Below, piece after piece: positions 46,976 through 57,378 of a stretch of DNA of 64,000 nucleotides. Position 1 is the stretch's first letter, and the number at the start of each line of letters is the position of its first letter. Both the position numbers and the translations under genes were made by a program. The stretch comes from Candidatus Phycosocius spiralis (GTDB lineage: Bacteria > Pseudomonadota > Alphaproteobacteria > Caulobacterales > Aquidulcibacteraceae), in NCBI RefSeq assembly GCF_030158815.1, contig NZ_BPFZ01000004.1:124001-188000 (forward strand). Reading direction: 5' to 3'. The notes beneath the pieces are model-generated. The model ran no database searches, was not told where the DNA came from, and saw nothing but the letters and a program-made list of their open reading frames with translations.

Positions 46976-48319
46976 CTAAATGATCTGGCTTATGATGGAG
47001 GTTAAGGCATTAGAATAGCTGTTTGGCGCATGCTTGGGTAGGTCAGGGCCCGCCAACACCATGTTATGGAACGGCGTAACAAGAAATCCTCGGTTAAGCA
47101 GGCCCAGATGAATGCCCGCTTCTAGGTTTTTATCAAAAGTGGCACGCATGTCTGCTGCGTTGGTCGGTAGGGTGGGTGCAAATACGGTTTCCAAACGTGC
47201 GCCTAAACGAATGACAGACCAAGGCAACTTGAAATCTTGAATGACTTTTAAAATGCCTGCTTCAAGCGCCTTGGCAGAGTCAATCATGGAGGCGTAAGTG
47301 GCCGGCGTCATAACGTCTTTGAGGCACGCGTGTAGGGCAGCCATTTGCAGCGGTGAACCTGACAGTGTTGTCCCCACGCCAGAATGGCCAGGTGGCCATT
47401 CGGCCCGAACCTTGTCCAAGCCGCCCTTAACAGCTTCGGTAAAGCCCCAAAGGCCAGAGGGAACGCCCCCAGCAACGGCTTTACCTGCTACCCAAATATC
47501 AGGATCAAGTCCATAGGTCTTGGTCCAGCCGCCAGGGCCTGTCGATAAGGTGTGGGTCTCATCCATCAAAAGCAAACTACCGTTTTCCCGGCTAAGCCTG
47601 CGCACAGTGTCTAAAAATCCGGGCAAGGGGGCAATCATGCCACAATTGGTCAAAGCTGGCTCCATGATCACGCAGGCAATATCGCGCGGCACCAAGGCTG
47701 CTTCTAGGATGGCCATATCGTTAAAGGGAATACAGCGTGACACCTTGGCTAAATCATAGGCCTGACCCCACAAGCTGGGCTTTGCCCGCGTTTGCCCATC
47801 CACATAAGCAACAGCAGTTTCATCCACCGCACCATGGTAGCAGCCATCAAATACCAGTATTTTTTGCCTTTTGGTGATGGCGCGAGCGGCGCGAAGTGCA
47901 AATCTGTTGGCGTCTGATGCACAAAGCGTGACTTGCCAATAAGGTAAACCGAACCTCTCTTGTAAGAGTTGCCCAACCTCCGCAACCTCATTGGAAGGTA
48001 ACATTGTGGTTAGGCCACGGCGTGATTGGCGTATCAAGGCTTGGCTAATTGGCTCGGGATTATGGCCAAACATCGCCCCGCTATCGCCCAAGCACAAATC
48101 GATCATGGTGTTGCCGTCCAGATCGGTCAGGCTAGTCCCTTTGGCGTGATCAAGGATTAGCGGAAATGGCGTTGGCCAGTCGAGCATCCAATGTTGGGGC
48201 ACAGATCCAAAAAACCCGTTATTGTGCTGCGCCCGTGCTGCACTTTTGGGCCGCTGTTGACGATAGACATCGCGTTCGCGCACCAAAAACTCATTCAGTT
48301 TATCCCTATTGATAGACAC
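46976..48319 (-). CDS. Class III PLP aminotransferase
   Basis: This 447-residue fold-type I aminotransferase has GDSGAMFGHNPEPI, the VFDGCYHGAVDETAV segment, LLMDETHTL with the PLP-ring Asp253, and the Schiff-base Lys280 in WVAGKAVAGGVPSGL. It resembles glutamate-1-semialdehyde-type enzymes but sits with PuuA-like ligases, so an amine or amino acid donor in polyamine catabolism is more likely than heme synthesis. GTG start 48319 has GAGGTGG upstream. It is 13 bases ahead of the first ligase. Confidence 0.88.
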   Translation of the reverse strand: MSINRDKLNEFLVRERDVYRQQRPKSAARAQHNNGFFGSVPQHWMLDWPTPFPLILDHAKGTSLTDLDGNTMIDLCLGDSGAMFGHNPEPISQALIRQSRRGLTTMLPSNEVAEVGQLLQERFGLPYWQVTLCASDANRFALRAARAITKRQKILVFDGCYHGAVDETAVAYVDGQTRAKPSLWGQAYDLAKVSRCIPFNDMAILEAALVPRDIACVIMEPALTNCGMIAPLPGFLDTVRRLSRENGSLLLMDETHTLSTGPGGWTKTYGLDPDIWVAGKAVAGGVPSGLWGFTEAVKGGLDKVRAEWPPGHSGVGTTLSGSPLQMAALHACLKDVMTPATYASMIDSAKALEAGILKVIQDFKLPWSVIRLGARLETVFAPTLPTNAADMRATFDKNLEAGIHLGLLNRGFLVTPFHNMVLAGPDLPKHAPNSYSNALTSIISQII

Positions 48320-48336
48320 ATTCCACCTCAGAAACT

Positions 48337-48344
48337 GTTATAAC
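48337..48344. promoter_or_regulatory. Possible GntR operator
   Basis: GTTATAAC is an 8-bp palindrome 18 bases upstream of the aminotransferase start and within the 61-base gap after gntR. It is a candidate site for the adjacent regulator; low specificity. Confidence 0.25.
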
Positions 48345-48380
48345 GTTCTTACGGAGGGGTTGGTCAAGCCCAAACTGGAG

Positions 48381-49052
48381 TTAAATGCGCGTCAGCATCC
48401 AATCTAAGCCATCTTGTATATCTGCGGAAATCGCGGCACGAAGCCCAGCTTCGTCCCCGGCTTCAAGCGCTAATAGGGCGTCGCCGTGACGGTCTGAGAG
48501 GTCTTTTGCCATGACCGCGCCTGGATACATTAGGCGCATAAAGGGTCCAAATCGCACCCAGATGTTTTCGATCATCGCCACAAGTACGATTGAGGGTCGA
48601 GCGCGATACAGGCTAAAATGAAAGGCATGATTGTTGGCCATATAACCTACGACATCGCCTTGGCGTAAGGATAAATTCATGGCTTCGTTGGCAGCGCGCA
48701 TAGCGACGCGATGGTGTTCGTCCAGAAAGGGCAAGGCACGCGCTGCGGCTTCAGGCTCCAACAAGGTGCGCGCCCGCATGAGTTCAAGAATGTCACCCCG
48801 ATCCATTTCAGGTACACTGATACGCCGGGTTTCTCCGATCGTGAGTGCCTGTTCTGCGGTTAAGCGCCAAACTGCGTCGCGGACCGGCGTCACGCTACCG
48901 CCCAGTTCGGCTGCAAGGGATCTCAGACTAAGGCTTTCACCCGGGGCCATCGCCCCACGTGACAATCTGGCACGCAATTCTTGATAAATGGCTTCGTGTA
49001 GCGGTGCAGCGCGGTCAACTCGGTCAAGATCTTGGATGTCATGGCTGGTCAT
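48381..49052 (-). CDS. GntR-family regulator with FCD ligand domain
   Basis: This 223-residue repressor-type protein has an N-terminal winged helix (AIYQELRARLSRGAMAPGE, then SLRSLAAELGGSVTPVRDAVWRL). A FadR-type all-helical C-terminal domain follows, with metal-site candidates in MRARTLLEPEAAARAL, NHAFHFSLY and DRHGDALLALEAGD. It is the first gene of the leftward polyamine-type operon and probably controls it in response to an amine or acid metabolite. Confidence 0.9.
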   Translation of the reverse strand: MTSHDIQDLDRVDRAAPLHEAIYQELRARLSRGAMAPGESLSLRSLAAELGGSVTPVRDAVWRLTAEQALTIGETRRISVPEMDRGDILELMRARTLLEPEAAARALPFLDEHHRVAMRAANEAMNLSLRQGDVVGYMANNHAFHFSLYRARPSIVLVAMIENIWVRFGPFMRLMYPGAVMAKDLSDRHGDALLALEAGDEAGLRAAISADIQDGLDWMLTRI

Positions 49053-49132
49053 GGCGAGGATCCATTATCATGAAGGAAACTCAAGTTGGGGCACTGAGCA
49101 GGAAAGGGATCGTCATCCATCGGGGGATCAAA

Positions 49133-49711
49133 CTAAAGGGCTTGCTCGACACGCACCACTTCTGGGACATAATGCTTCAGCATGCTTTCGATGCCCTGCT
49201 TGAGCGTAATTGTTGAGGATGGACAGCCAGAGCAAGAGCCACGCATACGCAAGTAAACCGTGCCTGTATCAGGCTCAAAGCGATCAAAATCAATGTCACC
49301 ACCGTCTTGGGCAACGGCTGGGCGCACGCGGGTAGCCAATAATTCCTCTATTTCGCGCACAATTTGGGCTGTATCGCCGCTATAATGGGTCGCAGCTGAA
49401 GGTGCTGGGGCCGCGCTCGCATCATCACCTGTCATCACCGGAATACCTGATACGAAGCTATCCATGATCGCACCAAGTAAAGAGGGCTTTAAATGCGGCC
49501 ACTCATAAGCCCCATCTTTGGTCACGGTGATAAAGTCGGGCCCAAAAAACACCCGCCGCACGCCTTCTATCTTAAAAAGTGCAGCCGCGAACGGGGACGC
49601 CGCCGCCGCTTTTGGATCGCTAAACTCAAGCGCACCTGGGGGATGCACATCGCGACCGGGTATAAATTTTAAAGTCTGCGGATTGGGAGTGGCTTCGGTT
49701 TGAATGAACAT
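49133..49711 (-). CDS. nfuA: NfuA/NifU-type Fe-S scaffold protein
   Basis: This 192-residue iron-sulfur carrier has an N-terminal Nfu domain (MFIQTEATPNPQTLKF, GVRRVFFGPDFITVTK) and a C-terminal NifU domain with the cluster-binding Cys160-x2-Cys163 in RGSCSGCPSS. It delivers 4Fe-4S clusters to targets that may include AcnA and LeuC encoded here. Start MFIQTEA 49711 is chosen; the open frame to 49738 adds non-conserved codons. It is downstream of the universal stress gene. Confidence 0.93.
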   Translation of the reverse strand: MFIQTEATPNPQTLKFIPGRDVHPPGALEFSDPKAAAASPFAAALFKIEGVRRVFFGPDFITVTKDGAYEWPHLKPSLLGAIMDSFVSGIPVMTGDDASAAPAPSAATHYSGDTAQIVREIEELLATRVRPAVAQDGGDIDFDRFEPDTGTVYLRMRGSCSGCPSSTITLKQGIESMLKHYVPEVVRVEQAL

Positions 49712-49768
49712 AGTCTTACTATGGTCCCAGATTGGCATAAATTCAACGCCCTGTGCGCTTGTTCCTCT

Positions 49769-50254
49769 CTAGCTTGCCAGTTCGCTCAAATCAGCATCGC
49801 TTAAGCCAGCTGGTACGATCATGATGGCAACTGCGCGCAGGCCAAAGCCAAATCCGCCACGCATCGCCGCCGCCACTAATGGACCTGGCCCACCACGCCC
49901 AGATGCTGCTGCCAGTAGCAAGGTTTTGACGCTGGGGGTTGTATCAATGTATGCTCGGATTGCTTGGTCTAAAATCCCCTCTTTAACTACAAGCTCTGGT
50001 GTAATCCCCGTGGCTTGTTGAGCAACTTCTGCCAGGCCTTGTAAATCATCGAAAGCTTCATTGCGCATCCGATCGCGCATCGCTTCACCCATGGCTGACC
50101 ACAGACCAGGGTCTAGAGGCTCAATTACTCTTAAAATCGTCAAAATGGCATGGGTATTGGCCGCACGTCGCGCACCAAAATAGACAGCAGCGCGACATTC
50201 TGGGCTGTCATCAGCAATACAAAGCAGTTTTCTTTCACCCACTTGAAGGTCCAT
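49769..50254 (-). CDS. Universal stress protein
   Basis: This 161-residue UspA-fold protein starts with KLLCIADDSPECRAAVYFGARRA and ends RAVAIMIVPAG. The ATP-type loop G-x2-G-x9-G-S/T is not clean (ASGRGGPGPLVAAAMRGGFGF), so nucleotide binding is uncertain. Its ATG directly follows the DUF2333 stop with no gap, so the two are coupled. nfuA follows after about 57 bases. Confidence 0.88.
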   Translation of the reverse strand: MDLQVGERKLLCIADDSPECRAAVYFGARRAANTHAILTILRVIEPLDPGLWSAMGEAMRDRMRNEAFDDLQGLAEVAQQATGITPELVVKEGILDQAIRAYIDTTPSVKTLLLAAASGRGGPGPLVAAAMRGGFGFGLRAVAIMIVPAGLSDADLSELAS

Positions 50255-51277
50255 TCAGCGCTGCAAAATATCAGTGATTTCGCGCAATTTAGCGCGCGCA
50301 CGCAATAAATAGAAACCCTCAGTTGAAAGATGGTTTGGCAAAAGTACCCCATTGGGTGACCCATTTTGAACGATCATCGGGGCCATACTCGCACTGGATG
50401 CTAAATCAGCGAGCATTGCATCATATATGGCACCGACCCGGCGCTCAGTGATCACAGCCTTAAAATCATCGCGTAATGCCGAGAGAATCATGTAATATGC
50501 ATAGGATTGGCCTTTGACGAAATAGAAAAGCTTATCTGCACGTCGATCAATCCAAACCTTTCGTCCGGCATCAATCTGCTTTTCAAGTAAATCCGACGAA
50601 GAACCGAGATCTAATGCCGATCGCGTTAACAGGGCTTGGAGATTATCTGCGCGCACATCAAAAACCGCATTTCCAGAGGCAATGCGCGCATTATAGGCGA
50701 GAAGTGCCGTGCGCGCCTTTCGGTATTCCTGATCGGCGGAAGATGTTGGCCATGGGTCTAAGAGCCAGGTGTCAGGCTGGCGTGAAAGGCCTTGACGGGC
50801 GCGCCCTAAATCTAGATCGGCAGCAGAGGTACCCCGCGAGCGGCCAATATAGCTTTCGATTTCGAAGGTCACATTCGACAAGGCTTTGATCATGCCGGAC
50901 TGGAAATTGGCCATATTGCCGCCAAAGCGTAACAGTGCTGCTGGTTGAAACGGCTGGATATTGGGGGCCCAAGCCGTATGGTTAATCTCCCGATCGATCA
51001 AGCCAGCCATCAAGGCGATGGTTTTGGAGCCCTGTGGTGCAGGCTCTTGTGCTTTAAAGTTCAAATCATCATTAATCCGGTGGGTTAAGACCGCCCCGGA
51101 CACATAATAAATCGGAACCAGTGCTACGACCAACACGACCAGCCAAGGCTGCCATTGGAGGACATGTTGCGGCCTTGCGGGTGCCTTGGGCTGTGTCAAT
51201 GGATCGACCGCTTCACGAGGTGTCATAGCACGCCTCAACCCAGCAATCGTATGGCGCACGCGTTGACCTAAATCCAT
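50255..51277 (-). CDS. DUF2333 membrane protein
   Basis: This 340-residue protein has one N-terminal membrane helix (WLVVLVVALVPIYYVSGAVL). A long mostly helical periplasmic domain follows, with INHTAWAPNIQPFQPAALLRFGGNM and FYFVKGQSYAYYMILSAL, both characteristic of DUF2333. ATG 51277 has GGAGGG upstream; the in-frame TTG at 51289 is unlikely. The function of DUF2333 is unknown. Confidence 0.88.
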   Translation of the reverse strand: MDLGQRVRHTIAGLRRAMTPREAVDPLTQPKAPARPQHVLQWQPWLVVLVVALVPIYYVSGAVLTHRINDDLNFKAQEPAPQGSKTIALMAGLIDREINHTAWAPNIQPFQPAALLRFGGNMANFQSGMIKALSNVTFEIESYIGRSRGTSAADLDLGRARQGLSRQPDTWLLDPWPTSSADQEYRKARTALLAYNARIASGNAVFDVRADNLQALLTRSALDLGSSSDLLEKQIDAGRKVWIDRRADKLFYFVKGQSYAYYMILSALRDDFKAVITERRVGAIYDAMLADLASSASMAPMIVQNGSPNGVLLPNHLSTEGFYLLRARAKLREITDILQR

Positions 51278-51358
51278 CAATCCCTCCAAGCATTCGAGCG
51301 ATGATTATATCATGGGCTTCTATAGCACTGATGGCAAGCATAGCTGACGCATGATCCT

Positions 51359-52429
51359 TCATCCTAGGGCATGAAGGATGGCATCACCCATAGCCTCTGT
51401 TGAAAGATCGCCACCCAAGTCCGCTGTTCTGGCCCCTTGATTAAGGGCACTTTTAACCGCCTCAAACACCCGGTCGGCAAGCTTGAGCTCGTCTAATGAC
51501 CAGCGCAACGCCATTTCAAGCGACAAAATGGCGGCAATCGGATTGGCCTTGCCGGTTCCGGCAATATCGGGTGCTGACCCATGTATAGGCTCATAAAGGC
51601 CTGGTGTTCCGGGGTTTCCAAGTGCGGCGGATGGCAAAAGCCCGATTGAACCCGTGCACGCGGCGGCTAAATCCGACAAAACGTCGCCGAATAGATTGTC
51701 GGTCAATAACACATCAAACTGCTGGGGCGCCCGTACCATTTGCATGGCGGCATTATCCGCATACATATGTTCGAGCGTCACATCGCTATAGTGTTCGGCG
51801 TGCAAAGCTGTCACTTCTTGGCGCCATAACAGCCCCGATTCCATCACATTGGACTTTTCCAAACTCGTCACCTTGTTGGCACGTTGGCGCGCAAGCTCAA
51901 AAGCAACTTTAGCGACACGGCGGATTTCATGACTGGTATAGACCTGATTATCAAAGCCGCGTCTTGAACCGTCGGAGAGCGTCTCAATCCCCCGGGGCGT
52001 ACCAAAATACACCCCACCCGTGAGCTCGCGTACAAAGACGATATCAAGACCTGCCACCAAATGCCGCTTAAGTCCCGATGCATCAGCAAGGGATTCAAAA
52101 CAAATGGCCGGGCGCAAATTGGCAAAAACATCCATCTCCTTGCGTAGCCGCAAAAGCCCCATTTCCGGGCGCAGATCACGTGCAACATCAACCCATTGTG
52201 GACCACCTACAGCGCCCAGCAAAACTGCATCACTGGCTTTGGCTTGGGCTACAACAGCATCGGTTATGGGTTGGCCGCATGCATCAATGCTTGCCCCACC
52301 AAATAGGGCCGTTTCGATTGTAAGGTCTAAACCTTGGTAGCTGGTTAAATGGGCCAAAAGGCGTTCGACTTGGCCGAGGACTTCAGGGCCAATGCCGTCG
52401 CCCGGCAAAAGAAGGAGTTTTTTGGTCAT
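51359..52429 (-). CDS. leuB: 3-isopropylmalate dehydrogenase
   Basis: This 356-residue NAD enzyme oxidatively decarboxylates 3-isopropylmalate in leucine synthesis. Motifs are [38 protein letters not shown] split as [37 protein letters not shown] and [15 protein letters not shown]-terminal [12 protein letters not shown] binds NAD. AAGG precedes the start. leuD lies upstream in the same direction. Confidence 0.96.
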   Translation of the reverse strand: MTKKLLLLPGDGIGPEVLGQVERLLAHLTSYQGLDLTIETALFGGASIDACGQPITDAVVAQAKASDAVLLGAVGGPQWVDVARDLRPEMGLLRLRKEMDVFANLRPAICFESLADASGLKRHLVAGLDIVFVRELTGGVYFGTPRGIETLSDGSRRGFDNQVYTSHEIRRVAKVAFELARQRANKVTSLEKSNVMESGLLWRQEVTALHAEHYSDVTLEHMYADNAAMQMVRAPQQFDVLLTDNLFGDVLSDLAAACTGSIGLLPSAALGNPGTPGLYEPIHGSAPDIAGTGKANPIAAILSLEMALRWSLDELKLADRVFEAVKSALNQGARTADLGGDLSTEAMGDAILHALG

Positions 52430-52499
52430 GCCGCGGCCTTAACTTTGAATGCGCTTCCTGTCACGGGCGATTTCATCGGCAATTGGAAGCTTGCCCGCC

Positions 52500-53105
52500 T
52501 TAGCCTAACCAAGGCGTCATCAGTTTGCGCTTGTGCTCATAATCACTAATTTGATCATCATGGACCAGGCTCTGACCAATTTCGTCTAGCCCTTCGAGCA
52601 AGGACTTTTTGCGACCAAGGTCAATGTCAAAATGATGGGTGACACCGTCCGGCGCGGTTAGGGTTTGGCGTTCTAGATCAATTTCAAAGCGGGCGTTTTG
52701 GCCGTTGGCTTGGCCCATCAATTTATCCACGACTTCAGGCGCTAGAACTAAGGGCAGCACCCCATTCTTGAAGCAATTGTTGAAAAATATGTCCGCAAAG
52801 GAGGCTGAAATCACGCATTGAATACCGTAATCCAACAAGGCCCAAGGCGCATGTTCACGCGATGACCCACAGCCAAAGTTGGGCCCGGCAATTAAGATTT
52901 CAGCGCCCTGATAGGCTGGTTTATTGAGAACAAAATCAGGGTTTGCAGTGCCATCTGGCAAAAACCGCATATCGAAAAACAGCCCCTTGGACAGTCCACT
53001 ACGCTCAATTGTCGAAAGATATTGTTTAGGGATGATCTGGTCTGTATCGATATTGGCAATCGGCAAGGGAGCGGCATGGGCTAAAAGACGTGAAAATTTC
53101 TTCAT
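52500..53105 (-). CDS. leuD: 3-isopropylmalate dehydratase small subunit
   Basis: This 201-residue partner of LeuC starts with a [18 protein letters not shown] segment. [17 protein letters not shown] is the substrate-binding loop, and [17 protein letters not shown] follows. Together with LeuC it isomerises 2- and 3-isopropylmalate. leuC is not adjacent: it lies beyond two genes and on the other strand. Confidence 0.95.
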   Translation of the reverse strand: MKKFSRLLAHAAPLPIANIDTDQIIPKQYLSTIERSGLSKGLFFDMRFLPDGTANPDFVLNKPAYQGAEILIAGPNFGCGSSREHAPWALLDYGIQCVISASFADIFFNNCFKNGVLPLVLAPEVVDKLMGQANGQNARFEIDLERQTLTAPDGVTHHFDIDLGRKKSLLEGLDEIGQSLVHDDQISDYEHKRKLMTPWLG

Positions 53106-53143
53106 GGCTAATGAAAATCCTCTAGATGCTGGCTGACCTTACC

Positions 53144-53686
53144 TTATGGTCCCTCAGCAGAAATCCTTAAGTCCGTTTCTGATTTTTCGATGGTGACGAC
53201 ATCACCCTCTGGGGATTTGATCTCGAGGGTTCCATGCTCACTCCCATCAAAACTTGCTTTTAGAATATTGCCGTCCTTGGCGGTACAGATCACCTCCTCA
53301 AGTTTTTTGATCTCCGGTTGCGCCAGCCCTGTCAGCACCGGGCTGCAATTCATTTCACCTGCGGCTTGTTGCTTTTGCAGACTACGGACCACGGCAAGGT
53401 CAAATTCGCCGAGCGCCCCAATCAACAAATCCTTGACCCAAGGTGCTTTTGTGACTGAAAGCTGAAATTGGCTGGGCGATTGGGTGTCAGCTTCGGGCGC
53501 TGCTTGTGCTGCAAGCTCTGCGGCATCAGCTTTGTCTGCATCGCTGGGTTTCTGATCCGATGCCACGAACCCCTGATTGACCTGCGCCTGTTCTGGCTTG
53601 AGCGACCGATAGGTGCCAAGCGCAAATAGGGTTGCGCCAATGATCATTAAAGGCACCACCAATCCGGATCTTCTTTGCCCTGCCAT
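53144..53686 (-). CDS. Unknown membrane-anchored protein
   Basis: This 180-residue protein has an N-terminal transmembrane helix (LVVPLMIIGATLFALGTY). An Ala/Asp/Gln-rich linker follows at about residues 35-70, then a compact periplasmic domain (KAPWVKDLLIGALGEFDLAVV to TLEIKSPEGDVVTIEKSE). No family is recognised. It lies between xthA and leuD in the same direction and is probably co-transcribed with them. Confidence 0.75.
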   Translation of the reverse strand: MAGQRRSGLVVPLMIIGATLFALGTYRSLKPEQAQVNQGFVASDQKPSDADKADAAELAAQAAPEADTQSPSQFQLSVTKAPWVKDLLIGALGEFDLAVVRSLQKQQAAGEMNCSPVLTGLAQPEIKKLEEVICTAKDGNILKASFDGSEHGTLEIKSPEGDVVTIEKSETDLRISAEGP

Positions 53687-53709
53687 TTTACCATAAGCCT
53701 CGGTTAAGT

Positions 53710-54519
53710 TTAAATGTCAAAGTGGGCCATCACGGGAACATGATCGCTGGGCTTCTCCCATGCACGCGCATTCTTGTGGATGGAAAAGCTATCAGCATCA
53801 AACTGTTTTGCAAGCTCTCTATTAGCCCAGATATGGTCCAGTCTGCGCCCACGGTCGTTTTTGGTCCAGTCGGGCGAGCGATAACTCCACCAAGAAAACA
53901 GCTTTTCACTTGGCGGAACCGCTATGCGTGCCAGATCGATAAAGCCCCCACGGGCCATGACCTTGTCTAAAGCTTGAGTCTCAACCGGGGTGTGGCTGAC
54001 GACATTCAATAATTGCTTATGTCCCCAAACATCATGTTCGCCTGGCGCTACATTTAAGTCACCAACAAGCACCAAGGGCTCGTTGGTTGGGTGGGCTGCA
54101 TAATAGGCTTCCATACGCGCTAAAAATGCCAGTTTATGGGCAAATTTTGGATTGATCTGGGTATCGGGCTCATCGCCGCCTGCGGGCACATAGAGGTTAT
54201 GCAGCGTGATGCCCTTTACACGAACCGCCGCAACGCGGGCTTCTTGCTGGGGGCAAAAATCTGGCTCTGATATTTCTTCCAACGCAAAGCGGGAGGCGAT
54301 GGCCACCCCGTGCCAGCCTTTTTGGCCGCGAATATGGAGGTGAGGAAAGCCCATTTGGGTAAAGACATGGGTCGGAAACTCACCATTGCGACATTTAATC
54401 TCCTGCAAGCACACGATATCCGGGCGGCGCTCTTCTACAAAGCGTTGTATCAAGCCCGCGCGCAGGCGAACCGAATTGATATTCCAAGTAGCGATTGATA
54501 GGCGCGTCATCCCAGACAT
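53710..54519 (-). CDS. xthA: Exodeoxyribonuclease III
   Basis: This 269-residue (or 266 if started at the second ATG, 54510) DNA-repair AP endonuclease / 3' exonuclease has the endonuclease-exonuclease-phosphatase fold. Motifs are [18 protein letters not shown] with catalytic Glu, [19 protein letters not shown] and [13 protein letters not shown] with the catalytic His. It is divergent from leuC with a gap of about 45-55 bases. Confidence 0.95.
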   Translation of the reverse strand: MSGMTRLSIATWNINSVRLRAGLIQRFVEERRPDIVCLQEIKCRNGEFPTHVFTQMGFPHLHIRGQKGWHGVAIASRFALEEISEPDFCPQQEARVAAVRVKGITLHNLYVPAGGDEPDTQINPKFAHKLAFLARMEAYYAAHPTNEPLVLVGDLNVAPGEHDVWGHKQLLNVVSHTPVETQALDKVMARGGFIDLARIAVPPSEKLFSWWSYRSPDWTKNDRGRRLDHIWANRELAKQFDADSFSIHKNARAWEKPSDHVPVMAHFDI

Positions 54520-54564
54520 TTAAGCGACTTGGGCGAAAGAGGAAAGTGCGCTAAAGCGTCGTGT

Positions 54565-55974
54565 ATGGGAAAAACTCTTTATGACAAAATTTGGGAGAAC
54601 CACGTCATTGGCACAGCCGATGATGGTGTCTCGCTTCTTTATATTGACCTCCATCTCATCCATGAGGTCACAACGCCGCAGGCTTTTGCAGGCTTGGAAG
54701 CGGCAGGTCGGCCTGTGCGCCGCCCTGACCTTACCCTCGCCGTGGCCGACCATAATACACCAACCCAAAATCAAGCCGATGGCATAGACGGTGTTCAAGA
54801 CCCCCAAGCCCGCCTGCAATTACAAACCCTTGCCAAAAACGTCGCCCAGCATGGGATTGAGTTTTTCCCAATGGGCGAAATTCGCAATGGCATTGTCCAT
54901 GTTGTCGGCCCAGAGCAAGGCCGCACCCAACCTGGCATGACAATTGTGTGTGGGGACAGCCATACCTCCACCCATGGCGCTTTCGGGGCACTGGCGCATG
55001 GCATTGGCACGAGTGAAGTTGAGCATGTGTTGGCTACCCAGACCCTGCGTGCCCGCAAAATGAAAAACATGGCGGTTGTCGTCGATGGTGAATTGGCCCC
55101 CGGTGTCGGCGCAAAAGACCTTGCCTTGGCCATTTGTAAGCGGATTGGTACAGCGGGTGGCACTGGCCACGTCATTGAATATCGCGGTACTGCCATTCGC
55201 GCCCTTTCTGCCGAAGGGCGGATGACATTGTGCAATATGGCGATTGAAGCGGGTGCACGCGCCGGGCTGATCGCCCCAGATCAGATCACGTTTGACTATT
55301 TGAAAGGTCGGCCCTCAGCCCCCAAGGCTGGGGCTTGGGAGCAAGCCATCGCATTCTGGCAAACCCTTTATAGCGACGATGACGCGGTGTTTGATGAAGT
55401 CATCACCATTCCAGCTGCCTCTATACCGCCACTTGTGACTTGGGGTACAAGCCCCGAACAGGTTATCGCCATCGATGCAGTGGCCCCAGATCCTGATCTC
55501 ATCGCTGACCCGGTTCAGCGCGAAACCGCAATGCGTTCATTGACTTACATGGGCATTGAGCCCGGTCAGAAAATGACGGATCTGGAGGTGCAACGCGTTT
55601 TTATTGGATCATGTACCAACTCCAGAATTGAGGATTTGCGCGTCGTGGCAGGACTTGTTCGCGGCAAAAAGGTGGCAGATGGCGTGCGCGCTATGATTGT
55701 GCCAGGCTCTGGCCTCGTCCGCTATCAGGCCGAAGAAGAAGGTCTTGACGTCATCTTTCGTGAGGCCGGTTTTGAATGGCGAGAGCCAGGATGCTCTATG
55801 TGTTTGGGCATGAATCCTGATCGCTTAGATCCTTTTGAGCGTTGTGCATCGACCTCAAATCGCAATTTTGAAGGCCGCCAAGGCCGTGATGGGCGTACCC
55901 ATCTATTATCCCCTGCGATGGCCGCAGCGGCGGCTTTAACAGGTCGGCTGACCGATGTGCGCACGTTGATTTAG
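54565..55974 (+). CDS. leuC: 3-isopropylmalate dehydratase large subunit
   Basis: This 469-residue 4Fe-4S enzyme of the aconitase family has cluster ligands in [13 protein letters not shown] and [16 protein letters not shown]-like DHNTPTQ and [23 protein letters not shown] bind substrate. ATG 54565 begins the family-typical [14 protein letters not shown]. It pairs with LeuD encoded on the opposite strand 1.5 kb away. Confidence 0.96.
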   Translation: MGKTLYDKIWENHVIGTADDGVSLLYIDLHLIHEVTTPQAFAGLEAAGRPVRRPDLTLAVADHNTPTQNQADGIDGVQDPQARLQLQTLAKNVAQHGIEFFPMGEIRNGIVHVVGPEQGRTQPGMTIVCGDSHTSTHGAFGALAHGIGTSEVEHVLATQTLRARKMKNMAVVVDGELAPGVGAKDLALAICKRIGTAGGTGHVIEYRGTAIRALSAEGRMTLCNMAIEAGARAGLIAPDQITFDYLKGRPSAPKAGAWEQAIAFWQTLYSDDDAVFDEVITIPAASIPPLVTWGTSPEQVIAIDAVAPDPDLIADPVQRETAMRSLTYMGIEPGQKMTDLEVQRVFIGSCTNSRIEDLRVVAGLVRGKKVADGVRAMIVPGSGLVRYQAEEEGLDVIFREAGFEWREPGCSMCLGMNPDRLDPFERCASTSNRNFEGRQGRDGRTHLLSPAMAAAAALTGRLTDVRTLI

Positions 55975-56200
55975 CGCTGATTTTTGTGTGATAATGGCCT
56001 ATTGGCGTTGAGTTGGCCAGTTATCCTTAGAGCAGGGACCTAGACACACCTTTGGGGCAGACAGGAGCTGCACCAAAGCATTGCCATACAAAACACCCAA
56101 GACAGGCACAAGATTGTGGTTTGAACCCATAATCAGAGAATTGGTGGGCTTAGCGCGTTGATGCAAACGATTGGCTTACCATAAACCCGAAAGGGCCACA

Positions 56201-56923
56201 TCAATCTTGCTTATGGCTCGGCTCTGACACTTCATTTGCAAGTTTGCAGGCCTGTGCGATCCAGTTTTCGCGATAAACACGCGCTCCAAAAGCGGGTAAA
56301 CGGTTTGAAAGCCAAGCCAGCTCCTCGATTGAGAGGTTGGCAATCTGATTCAAAAAATAAATGCCTTGTGCATGTAGCCAAGCTTTATTCATTGGGCCAA
56401 CGCCTGTTATCAAGGTTAAATCATCTGGCTTTGAAGGCGGTAAAATGCGCTGTGGTGGTGTGCCAACGCCTGCTTGTTTGACTGCTTCTTTTAATGCTGC
56501 GGGCGATAATTCTGCCAAGGGGGATCGCAAAAATCCCTTGTTTACAAAGGCAAGATCGCTTGAATCTTGTTGGCTAATGTCGGTTATGAGGTCATTGGTT
56601 AAAGGGTTGGTTGGTTGATCATTGTGGGGCTGAGCCGCAAGGAGTTTAGCATAGGCAGCTGCCAGAGTGTCGGCGCGTGCCCGCACATTAGCCAGCTCTC
56701 TTTCTAAAGCCACGATGCGGCGGCTTGCTGCGACTGTATGCGCATCAGGCCCTGCCCTGACCTCAAGTGTCCACACAAGTTCATCGCGCTGAGTACTCAA
56801 TGCTTTGATCTGTTCGCGTAATGCATCACATGGACTTGTGTATCGCGTAATCACCCAAGATACGAGCGCACCAGATGCCGCAGCCAGAAGAATGAGGATC
56901 AAGGTTTGGCTGAACACAAACAT
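56201..56923 (-). CDS. Membrane-anchored HhH-domain protein
   Basis: This 240-residue protein has a transmembrane helix (LILILLAAASGALVSWVI), then a coiled coil (about residues 35-95, ALREQIKALSTQRDELVW). A linker follows, then a C-terminal helix-hairpin-helix (about 165-228: DDLTLITGVGPMNKAWLHAQG, FGARVYRENWIAQA). This HhH is of the type described as H3TH / flap-nuclease-like and occurs fused to L21 in some alphaproteobacteria. No nuclease residues are evident. It may bind nucleic acid at the membrane. Confidence 0.8.
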   Translation of the reverse strand: MFVFSQTLILILLAAASGALVSWVITRYTSPCDALREQIKALSTQRDELVWTLEVRAGPDAHTVAASRRIVALERELANVRARADTLAAAYAKLLAAQPHNDQPTNPLTNDLITDISQQDSSDLAFVNKGFLRSPLAELSPAALKEAVKQAGVGTPPQRILPPSKPDDLTLITGVGPMNKAWLHAQGIYFLNQIANLSIEELAWLSNRLPAFGARVYRENWIAQACKLANEVSEPSHKQD

Positions 56924-57378
56924 GTTAAGGTTCCTGTCTTGTAATGATATCGTGGATGCTCTTGTATATCATGCTTTTATATCTCCGAATTGACCCAATG
57001 ACTTAAGATTTTGATAGGCGTCTTTATAATAATTTGAGCGCGCGCACCCTGCGGCAAATCCAAGCATGTTAAGGCCATGATTTATGGTTTGGACCAAGAC
57101 AAATCATCGCCTTTGTTATTCAACATCACGTTTCTTGTACCCCATCTTGCCTCTTGCAAGCTAGGCTTCTGGATTTAACAGTCCAAGATCAATGGGCTGC
57201 ACCCATAAAACAGCCGTAAATCATAATCAGAGGCCATTTCCCCGCAAAGCACGCGCTATCGCCCTCAGATCGGGTCACGACGTCGCCGACGTAAGCCTAC
57301 TCGCGTCACGCGCGAGAAAACACAGCTATTTACCGCTCACACCCTCCCATTGATCCAAACTAGCGCTAAGAGTTAGCA
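56924..57378. other. Intergenic region before TrmH-family gene
   Basis: No gene or RNA was recognised in these 455 bases. CTCGCG and CGCGAG around 57300 could form a six-pair stem with no T-tail. Promoters for the two divergent genes must lie here. Confidence 0.35.

Noticed and set aside
56100-56200. tRNA-like GGTTCAAACC on the minus strand
   Set aside because: The flanking bases do not form a T-stem or acceptor stem.
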